A stretch of 29,122 nt of DNA. Origin: Bacteroidia bacterium. GTDB taxonomy: Bacteria; Bacteroidota; Bacteroidia; Bacteroidales; Prolixibacteraceae. Below, piece by piece: positions 16,387 through 23,148 of this stretch; position 1 is the stretch's first letter; each line of letters begins with the position of its first letter. Under the pieces are notes generated by a model. It was not told where the DNA came from. It did not search any database and was given only the letters and a program-made list of their open reading frames with translations. The position numbers were made by a program, and so were the translations under genes. The stretch covers positions 1-29,122 of the forward strand of contig JANYJT010000044.1 of assembly GCA_025358395.1 (NCBI GenBank), read 5' to 3'.

Positions 16387-17394
16387 ATGCAACAAATTAA
16401 ATTTAAACATATTAAGAAAACTTTGCTTCTACCATTTCTCGCCGGAGCATTACTTCTCTCTCAACTTTCCATTTTTGCACAACAACCCATTCAACGCGAA
16501 GGGGGTTCTCATGTCCGGGTTTCAATGCAGGCTTATGCTTTCAACAAGTTGCTGAACGATTATAATCTTCGGGGTGGCAAAGGAATGTCTTTGTATGATC
16601 TGATGGATTTTTGCGCCGAAAACAATTTTGATGCGGTAGATCTCACCGGTTATTATTTCCCGGGTTACCCTGAAAAATTGCCAAGCGATGAATTCATTTA
16701 TGGCATAAAAAAAAGGGCATTCGAATTGGGTCTTGATATCAGCGGAACCGGGGTAAGAAATGATTTTGCCAATCCCGATCCGGTAAAAAGGGCGGCTGAT
16801 GTGAAGCATGTAAAAGACTGGGTAGATGTTGCCGTTAAGTTGGGTGCGCCGGTAGTACGTATTTTTTCAGGTGCCAAACTTCCCACAGGTTCTGAAAACA
16901 AATGGGATTCTGTAGCAAATTATATGGCTGCCGATATCAGAGAATGCGTGGCCTATGCAAAAGATCGTGGGATTATAATAGCGGTTCAAAATCACGGTGA
17001 TTTTCTAAAAACAGGTGATGAAACGCTAAAACTCGTAAAATTGGTCGATTCACCGTGGTTTGGCGTTATTGTCGACACGGGTTATTTTTTGACCGATGAT
17101 CCATACATTGATATAGCCAAAGTAATGCCTTATGCTGTTAACTTTCTGTTAAAGGAGAGCCCTATTCCGCTCGGAAGTCCGGTTCGGATTGACCTAAAAC
17201 GAATTATGAAAATAGTGAAAGATAGCGGGTTCCGTGGCTATATGCCTATTGAAACACTCTCTGCCAGAGTGCCAAAAGGAGAAACCGCACCGGTTGGTAA
17301 AAAACAGGGCTATGATCCCTATACGGTTGTCCCCGTCTTCCTGAAAGCAGTTCGGGAAGCTATAAATGAGGAATATAAAAATCAAGATCGTTAG
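16387..17394 (+). CDS. Exported TIM-barrel sugar isomerase/epimerase-like protein, copy 1
   Basis: A 335-residue AP-endonuclease-2-type TIM barrel, annotated in most genomes as 'sugar phosphate isomerase/epimerase'. A signal peptide (about 1-31, LLLPFLAGALLLSQLSIFAQ) sends it to the periplasm, where sugar phosphates are unlikely substrates. Conserved blocks are FDAVDLTGYYFPGYP, LDISGTGVRNDF, KLGAPVVRIFSG, VQNHGDFLKT, VDTGYFLTDDPY and PIETLS. The usual metal-ligand positions appear to hold Gln201, Asp230, Leu254 and Glu289; Leu254 replaces the usual His. It also lacks the GPIP-x-GYENKW loop of its two paralogues (it has GAKLPTGSENKW). It starts 7 nt after the upstream stop, indicating translational coupling. 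Related barrels epimerise or eliminate sugar and keto-glycoside substrates; its own reaction is unknown. Confidence 0.82.
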   Translation: MQQIKFKHIKKTLLLPFLAGALLLSQLSIFAQQPIQREGGSHVRVSMQAYAFNKLLNDYNLRGGKGMSLYDLMDFCAENNFDAVDLTGYYFPGYPEKLPSDEFIYGIKKRAFELGLDISGTGVRNDFANPDPVKRAADVKHVKDWVDVAVKLGAPVVRIFSGAKLPTGSENKWDSVANYMAADIRECVAYAKDRGIIIAVQNHGDFLKTGDETLKLVKLVDSPWFGVIVDTGYFLTDDPYIDIAKVMPYAVNFLLKESPIPLGSPVRIDLKRIMKIVKDSGFRGYMPIETLSARVPKGETAPVGKKQGYDPYTVVPVFLKAVREAINEEYKNQDR

Positions 17395-17423
17395 TCGTTT
17401 AGCATAGTAAAAAAATCATTCTA

Positions 17424-18437
17424 ATGACATTAAAATTCGTTATTTACAAGACAATGTCTATGACGCTGTCTTTGAAGATTGCCATCTTACTTTGTTTAGT
17501 TGGTTCAGCGGGATGGGCTCAAAACCCAATTGAGAGGAAGGGAAAAGCATCCGTTAAAATAAGCCTGAATGCCTATTCGTTTACAAAACCACTTTTAGAT
17601 CAGGCAAAAGGTCGTGGAAATGGTTCGGGAATGTCAGTTTTTGAACTGATGGATTATGCGGCAGAACAAGGCTTTGACGCAGTAGATCTTACAGCGTATT
17701 TCTTTCCTGGGTATCCTGCAGTTCCAAGTGACGAATACATCAATAATTTAAAACGACATGCATTTCAGTTAGGTCTTGATATCAGCGGAACCGGAGTTAG
17801 GAACGATTTTGCTGATCCCGATCCTGTAGTACGGGCCGCAGGGGTAAAACATGTGAAAGAATTCATTGATGTTGCAGTAAAATTAGGTGCACCGGTGATC
17901 AGGGTTTTCTCAGGCCCAATTCCTGTTGGATATGAAAACAAATGGGACGAAATCGCCAAATACATGTCAGAAAGCTTAAAAGAATGTGCCGAATATGGCA
18001 AATTAAAAGGCGTTCTGGTAGGTGTGCAAAACCATGGTGATTTTCTGAAAACGGCCGACCAGACTATAAAACTCGTAAAAATGGTCAATTCCGACTGGTT
18101 GGGAGTGATTAATGACACCGGCTATTTTTTAACTGAAGATCCCTATGTTGATATCGAAAAGGTCATGCCTTACACCGTAAATTTTCAGTTGAAAGAGAGC
18201 GTTTTTGGTGCAAAAAGTGATGTGAAAATTGATCTTAAAAGAATCATGGAAATCATGAAACGAGCCGGATACCGCGGTTATATGCCCATTGAAACGCTTT
18301 CGCCGGTAGGTGGTAATAAAAATAAAAGGAACGTTTCAGCGGACAATGCCGCCAGACCGGTTTACGATCCTTATACAGTGGTTCCTGCTTTCATGAAAAA
18401 AGTAAAGGAAGCACAAAAAGAAGCATTCAATTTGTGA
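17424..18437 (+). CDS. Exported TIM-barrel sugar isomerase/epimerase-like protein, copy 2
   Basis: A 337-residue paralogue of the preceding gene with the same architecture. The signal peptide spans about residues 13-32 (LKIAILLCLVGSAGWA), so translation may start at Met11 or Met13 rather than Met1. The barrel blocks are FDAVDLTAYFFPGYP, LDISGTGVRNDFADPDP, GPIPVGYENKW, VQNHGDFLKTADQT, NDTGYFLTEDPYVD and YMPIETLS. Apparent ligand positions are Gln202, Asp231, Gln255 and Glu290. It is probably periplasmic. It differs from copy 1 by Gln255 instead of Leu and by the GPIP loop, so the two are unlikely to be simply redundant. The gap to copy 1 is 29 nt. It may be an epimerase, hydratase or lyase acting on oxidised sugars; this is inference. 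Confidence 0.82.
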   Translation: MTLKFVIYKTMSMTLSLKIAILLCLVGSAGWAQNPIERKGKASVKISLNAYSFTKPLLDQAKGRGNGSGMSVFELMDYAAEQGFDAVDLTAYFFPGYPAVPSDEYINNLKRHAFQLGLDISGTGVRNDFADPDPVVRAAGVKHVKEFIDVAVKLGAPVIRVFSGPIPVGYENKWDEIAKYMSESLKECAEYGKLKGVLVGVQNHGDFLKTADQTIKLVKMVNSDWLGVINDTGYFLTEDPYVDIEKVMPYTVNFQLKESVFGAKSDVKIDLKRIMEIMKRAGYRGYMPIETLSPVGGNKNKRNVSADNAARPVYDPYTVVPAFMKKVKEAQKEAFNL

Positions 18438-18453
18438 AAATACAGATTTGATA

Positions 18454-19668
18454 ATGAATACATTAGCCCAGACAGCATTCTTAGCATTGCTGATTTGTGA
18501 TTTGTCCATTCATGCAATTGGACAGCAAACCAGGCAGAGAGGAGAAGTTACCGACGGACTGCCACCCGATGCGGTGAGCTTGAACATAGGCGACAGCGCA
18601 CCAGATTTCAAATTGCCCGGAATTGATGGCAAAACATATACCCTCGCTGATTTTAAATCTGCAAAACTTCTGATGGTCGTATTTCTTTCCAATCACTGTC
18701 CCTACTCACATGCCGCAGAGACAAGATTAATACCTATGGTAAAGGAATTTCAACCTCTTGGACTTGGGGTTGTTGCCATTAATCCGAATAATCCCGAAAG
18801 TGTTTTAAGCTCTGAACTAGGCTATTCCAAATATAACGACAGCTTTGAGGAGATGAAACTCTATGCTAAAGAAGCGGGATTTCCGTTCCCATATCTTTAC
18901 GATGGAGATAAACAGGTAACTGCCAAGGCGTATGGTTGTCTGGCAACTCCCCATGTGTTTATTTTTGATCAGGAACGTAAGCTGAGATATTGGGGGCGCG
19001 TAGATGATTCGCGCTTTGCAGATCCATCAACCGTAACTTCACACGATACCCGCAACGCGATTGGGGAGCTTCTGGCTGGGAAACCGGTAACAACGCCCAA
19101 AACAACCGTGATGGGCTGCTCGACAAAATGGAATTACAAGAGCGAAAATGTTGTAAAAGAAAAAATTAGCAAGAGTAAGGAGCCCGTAATTCTTGAGGAT
19201 ATAGATGCTTCAGGAGTAGCTGACCTTGCCGGAAATAACTCAGACCGACTTCGTCTGATTAATGTCTGGGCTACCTGGTGTGCCCCCTGTGTCGCCGAAT
19301 TTCCTGACTTGGTTGCACTCTCACAGCGCCTTGGCACCCGACCTTTTGAAATGGTTACCATTTCAATGGATAATCCAAAAATGAAGGAACAAGCCATGAA
19401 ATTTCTGGAGAATCAGCAAGCCGTACCACCGAATCCCTTGAAGCGGCGCCTTGTTAAAGAGGGCCGTAGGACGTTGAATTTTATCTATTCCGGAGCTAGT
19501 ACAGATGCCATCATAAAGGCACTGGATACCGAATGGAAAGGCCCGCTCCCCTTTACTGTGGTAATTGCTCCGGGAGGAAAAATTATTTACAGACAAAATG
19601 GACCGGTGAAACCGGTAGCGTTAAAAAACCTGATTTACGATTATTTGGGAGGTTATTACGACAAATAA
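18454..19668 (+). CDS. Exported protein with two thioredoxin-like domains
   Basis: A 404-residue exported protein; numbering below counts from the TTG at 18448, two codons before the preferred ATG at 18454. A signal peptide (to about residue 26, LALLICDLSIHAIGQ) precedes an AhpC/TSA-type domain (about 47-190: GDSAPDFKLPGIDGKTYTL, FLSNHCPYSHAAE, ATPHVFIFD). Its active site reads CPYS (Cys84), so the second cysteine is missing. A ResA/TlpA-type domain (about 250-400) has a complete WCAPC site (Cys278/Cys281) in LINVWATWCAPCVAEFPDL, and the cis-proline region PLPFTVVIAPGG. TlpA-like proteins reduce disulfides in the periplasm. The upstream lyase fusion has seven cysteines in one domain and is a possible client. 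The gene is inside the operon (16-nt and 12-nt gaps). Confidence 0.85.
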   Translation: MNTLAQTAFLALLICDLSIHAIGQQTRQRGEVTDGLPPDAVSLNIGDSAPDFKLPGIDGKTYTLADFKSAKLLMVVFLSNHCPYSHAAETRLIPMVKEFQPLGLGVVAINPNNPESVLSSELGYSKYNDSFEEMKLYAKEAGFPFPYLYDGDKQVTAKAYGCLATPHVFIFDQERKLRYWGRVDDSRFADPSTVTSHDTRNAIGELLAGKPVTTPKTTVMGCSTKWNYKSENVVKEKISKSKEPVILEDIDASGVADLAGNNSDRLRLINVWATWCAPCVAEFPDLVALSQRLGTRPFEMVTISMDNPKMKEQAMKFLENQQAVPPNPLKRRLVKEGRRTLNFIYSGASTDAIIKALDTEWKGPLPFTVVIAPGGKIIYRQNGPVKPVALKNLIYDYLGGYYDK

Positions 19669-19680
19669 ATAAAAAATTAT

Positions 19681-21327
19681 ATGTATATGAAAATAAGTAA
19701 ATTAATTGTCTCACAGATCATTCTGATTACGCTGGTATTGTTTGGAAACCTTGGGTACTCGCAACCACCCGTACCTTTTGAAACCCTGGAAAGCATTTTT
19801 GATGGAAAAACCCTCAACGGCTGGGAGCAAATCCAAGGTAGTGCAAAATATGAAGTAAAGGACGGAATGATTGTAGGAACAGCAGTTCTGGACTCGCCGA
19901 ACAGTTTTTTGGCCACCAAAAAGAAATATGGCGATTTTATTCTTGAGCTTGATTTTAAAGTGGATGAAGGACTGAACTCAGGAATTCAGTTTCGTAGTAT
20001 CCAGGACAAAAATTACAAAAATGGTATCGTCCATGGTTATCAGGTGGAAATCGATCCGGCACAAAAGGAAATGTATTCAAAAGAACCGGCAAACTATCGT
20101 GCAAATGGTGAAAAAATTGCTCCAGGAACAGAACCAAGAAGCTGGACTGGTGGCATTTATGACGAACAGCGCCGCGGCTGGCTGGTCGACTTAACGCATA
20201 ACGAAGAGGCACGGAAAGCTTTCAAACCGGGTGAATGGAACCATTTCAGGATAGAAGCTACCGCCTATCGGATGTATACCTGGATTAACGGTGTATTTGC
20301 CGGTTCCTTGTTCGATGAAATGACCCCATCCGGAATTATTGGGTTACAGGTTCACGCGACAAAAGAAAAGACACCAATGCACGTGTATTGGAAAAATATC
20401 CGGATTCAGGATCTAAGTATCAATACACCAGCCTTAAACAAGCACAATCAGGATTTAACCAAGAAAAAAACCAATTCAGCGGTAAAAACCAGTCTCAATG
20501 CATTTTCTTTTGGGAAGAAGTTGAATAGCGGTGAAATGTCGCTATTCGACTTTATTGATTACGCCGCAGATCATGATTTTGATGCGGTTGACCTGACAGG
20601 ATATTATTTTCCCGGTTATCCAAAAGTGCCATCTGATGAATACATTTTCGATCTGAAACTGCACGCATTTAAAAAGGGCATCGAAATTAGTGGCACAGGG
20701 GTACGGAACGATATGGCCGATCCTGATCCGGCTGTACGGGCACAGCATGTAAAACACATCAAGGAATACATTGAAGTGGCTGCTAAACTCGGCGCTCCGG
20801 TATTGCGGGTTTTTGCCGGCCCAATTCCAGCCGGTTACGAAAATAAGTGGGACGAGGTAACCGCATGGATGGTTGAGAGCTATAAAGAATGTGCAGCGTA
20901 CGCCGCGAAATATGGGGTTCTCATTGGGGTCCAAAACCATGGCGATATGTTGCAAACCGCAGAGCAAACCATAAAAATGGTCAAAATGGTTGATTCAAAA
21001 TGGTTTGGTATTATTGTAGATACGGGCTATTTCATTACAGACGATCCTTACATCGACATGGAAAAGGTAATGCCTTATGCAGTTAATTTCCAGGTAAAAG
21101 AGAGTCCGTTTGGCGTTTTAAGCCGGGTACGAATTGATATGCCGCGGCTGATACGAATTGTTGCCAACAGTGGTTATCGTGGATATCTTCCCATTGAAAC
21201 ATTGGGAGATAAGGTCATGAAAACCCAAAAGAAACCCGATTACCCATCCAGGCCTTACGATGCAGAGAAAATGGTTCCGGCAATATTAAAGGAACTTAAA
21301 AAAGCGATTGCTGAGGAATATAAGTAG
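19681..21327 (+). CDS. Exported fusion: DUF1080 domain plus TIM-barrel isomerase/epimerase (copy 3)
   Basis: A 548-residue exported protein; Met3 (19687) is a likely alternative start. The signal peptide (about 3-27, IILITLVLFGNLGYSQ) is followed by DUF1080 (about 35-245: SIFDGKTLNGWEQ, YGDFILELDFKVDEGLNSGIQFRS, YQVEIDPAQ, GGIYDEQRRGWL, GEWNHFRIEA, YWKNIRIQDL). A TIM barrel homologous to the two preceding genes fills about 268-548. Apparent metal-ligand positions are Gln418, Asp447, Gln471 and Glu506. DUF1080 is linked to cleavage of 3-keto-glycosides. Fusion to the barrel suggests that the barrel acts on the product of that cleavage (hydration or isomerisation), but this is inference. The gap from the thioredoxin gene is 12 nt. 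Both domains look intact. Confidence 0.85.
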   Translation: MYMKISKLIVSQIILITLVLFGNLGYSQPPVPFETLESIFDGKTLNGWEQIQGSAKYEVKDGMIVGTAVLDSPNSFLATKKKYGDFILELDFKVDEGLNSGIQFRSIQDKNYKNGIVHGYQVEIDPAQKEMYSKEPANYRANGEKIAPGTEPRSWTGGIYDEQRRGWLVDLTHNEEARKAFKPGEWNHFRIEATAYRMYTWINGVFAGSLFDEMTPSGIIGLQVHATKEKTPMHVYWKNIRIQDLSINTPALNKHNQDLTKKKTNSAVKTSLNAFSFGKKLNSGEMSLFDFIDYAADHDFDAVDLTGYYFPGYPKVPSDEYIFDLKLHAFKKGIEISGTGVRNDMADPDPAVRAQHVKHIKEYIEVAAKLGAPVLRVFAGPIPAGYENKWDEVTAWMVESYKECAAYAAKYGVLIGVQNHGDMLQTAEQTIKMVKMVDSKWFGIIVDTGYFITDDPYIDMEKVMPYAVNFQVKESPFGVLSRVRIDMPRLIRIVANSGYRGYLPIETLGDKVMKTQKKPDYPSRPYDAEKMVPAILKELKKAIAEEYK

Positions 21328-21363
21328 TTCACGTAAATCATAAAACAGGAAATAATATATACC

Positions 21364-21835
21364 ATGAAGTACAACTTAAACAGTTTCAAAGTCAAAGCTA
21401 TATTCCTTATACTAATCGCTTTTCAATTAGCGGCTCTTGCACAAAAAGGAAAAGAGCCTGAAAGCGCAGTTTGGAAAGCGCAGGCAACAAGTCTGGCTCA
21501 ATCCTATGGGTTAAATGATAAAGTTGCCGACAATTTAAGTAAGGCATATGTGGAGATAAGGCAGGAAGTTTATGACAAAAACAAGAAAACTGATAAAATG
21601 GCCAATCCGGATGAATTCAAAGCTACATCAGAAAAAAGCCAGGCTGAAGCTCAGGTAAAAATCAAAAATGAGATTAGCAAAATTCTAACCGGTTCGCAGG
21701 CGGAAGAAGCAGTCCTGGTTCTTTGAAGTTTTAATTCGCGTTGGGATTCCTATCAGAAAATCCTGAACGATTTTAAGTCAAACGCAAAAAGCCGAATGGG
21801 ATGCTGCAACCCAACGCAAAGCGAAAAGTCAATAA
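21364..21835 (+). pseudogene. Small exported hypothetical protein, apparently broken by a nonsense codon and a frameshift
   Basis: The intact reading is 120 residues: a signal peptide (about 1-26, AIFLILIAFQLAALAQ) and a charged helical region ending EEAVLVL at a TGA (21724-21726). The same frame continues past this TGA with protein-like sequence (SFNSRWDSYQKILNDF). After about 21775 the next frame (+1) continues as KAEWDAATQRKAKSQ and stops at TAA 21833-21835. The simplest reading is a gene of roughly 155-160 residues with one GGA-to-TGA-type change and one small indel. I do not recognise the family. It is transcribed with the operon and probably exported. The short 120-residue form could still be made. 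Sequencing or assembly error is an alternative explanation. Confidence 0.6.
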
Positions 21836-21918
21836 TCAGAATACTGGATTACGTGGAATTCGAACGGGTCGAATGACGGTTTCCGTATTTAAAGTATTAA
21901 TAACCAGTTCAAAGTTAT

Positions 21919-23127
21919 ATGGAAAAGAAAATTTTAAAAGCTGGCATCATCGGTTCTGGGTTTGCGGCACGGTTTCATTTCGAGGCCCTAAAACGTGTTT
22001 TTAGCACAAAAATTGAAGTCATTGGAGCCTATTCAAAAAGTCCGGAAGAATTAAAGGAATATACTTCGACAAGAGGAATCAGACTCTTTGAAAGTATGGA
22101 AGAACTGATTGCAGCCTGCGATGTGCTTCATGTTTGTACACCTCCTGTTACGCATGAACCAATAGCAATAGCCGCATTAAGTCAGCATAAACATGTAATT
22201 ATTGAAAAACCTTTTACAGGATACTTTGGCGATGGAAGCGCTGATTTTAATGGCGATACTTTTCCACGGGAAGAGGGATTAAAACAGGCGGTTGCAAGTA
22301 TTCGGCGGCTGCTGGATGCTGAAAATGCAAGTCAGGGCTCCATCATGTATGCAGAAAACTGGGTGTACGCACCGGTCATTCAAAAAGAACGTGAAGTCAT
22401 CGAAAAAACAGGTGCACAGATTCTTTGGATTCAGGCGCAACAATCGCATTCCGGTTCTCATTCACTCGATTATGGGAAATGGCGAATGGCAGGTGGAGGC
22501 TCACTGATGGGCAAAGGTGCTCATCCATTATCAGCAGCCATTTACCTGAAACATGTTGAAGGCAGGGCGCTTAACGGAATACCCATTCATCCCAAAACAA
22601 TTTCAGCAAGAACCCATACCATTACCCGATTGCCCAATTTTAGAAACGAAGGGCATCTGAAAGATACCTACACCGATGTGGAAGATTATGCGATGACCCA
22701 CATTGTATTCGATGACAATACAATAGCAGATATTACTGCCAGCGAATTACTGCATGGCGGAGTGAAGAATTACCTCGAAGTTCATGCGAACAATCACCGG
22801 TCGATCTGCAACATTACGCCTAATAACGCCATGCAAACCTACAATCCGGTTGATGAAAATTTCAAAGACATTTATGTGGTTGAAAAAACCGGAACCAAAC
22901 AAGGATGGTCGAACATTTCGCCTGACGAAGGTTGGTTTAACGGCTATCAACACGAAATGGACGCATTTTACCGTACTGCAGCTTACGGAGATCACATTGA
23001 GAGCAATAGTGTTCTGGCTGCCGATGTGATTGCAACCATATACGCCGCATATGTTTCGGCAGAAAATGGTGGTGCCGAAGTGGCAATTTCCTCTCTGAGC
23101 AGCTCCTCACAAAATCAGATTGATTAA
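21919..23127 (+). CDS. Gfo/Idh/MocA-family NAD(P)-dependent oxidoreductase
   Basis: A 402-residue sugar dehydrogenase-like protein. The Rossmann fold begins at once with AGIIGSGFAARFH (8-20), so there is no signal peptide and it should be cytoplasmic. The family EKP motif is at 96-98 (VIIEKPFTGYFG). The substrate domain contains GGGSLMGKGAHPLSAAIY (192-209), where His202 sits near the usual catalytic position. Members oxidise or reduce sugar hydroxyls; several make 3-keto sugars and provide the first step of the C-glycoside and 3-keto-glycoside pathways. Its place beside DUF1080 and TIM-barrel genes fits that role, or the final reduction of a keto-sugar. It is the only dehydrogenase in the operon. 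An 83-nt gap separates it from the broken gene; MFS follows at 21 nt. Confidence 0.9.
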   Translation: MEKKILKAGIIGSGFAARFHFEALKRVFSTKIEVIGAYSKSPEELKEYTSTRGIRLFESMEELIAACDVLHVCTPPVTHEPIAIAALSQHKHVIIEKPFTGYFGDGSADFNGDTFPREEGLKQAVASIRRLLDAENASQGSIMYAENWVYAPVIQKEREVIEKTGAQILWIQAQQSHSGSHSLDYGKWRMAGGGSLMGKGAHPLSAAIYLKHVEGRALNGIPIHPKTISARTHTITRLPNFRNEGHLKDTYTDVEDYAMTHIVFDDNTIADITASELLHGGVKNYLEVHANNHRSICNITPNNAMQTYNPVDENFKDIYVVEKTGTKQGWSNISPDEGWFNGYQHEMDAFYRTAAYGDHIESNSVLAADVIATIYAAYVSAENGGAEVAISSLSSSSQNQID

Positions 23128-23148
23128 CGAGTTCATTAAAAAAAGTTG

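Noticed and set aside
16387..18437. The two tandem TIM-barrel genes as an assembly duplication
   Set aside because: They differ throughout at the nucleotide and protein level, have different signal peptides and lack long identical stretches, so they are genuine old paralogues.
20542..20967. 141-residue minus-strand reading frame inside the DUF1080/TIM-barrel fusion
   Set aside because: It lies opposite the conserved barrel coding sequence and shows no recognisable motif or start signals.
21724..21726. TGA read as selenocysteine or programmed readthrough
   Set aside because: There is no selenocysteine insertion-type hairpin that I can recognise, the context suggests a Gly codon, and a second frameshift follows, so decay or sequence error is simpler.
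21801..22004. 67-residue plus-strand reading frame overlapping the start of the Gfo/Idh gene
   Set aside because: It overlaps both the remnant of the broken small gene and the clear Rossmann start of the oxidoreductase in a different frame, and has no protein-like composition.
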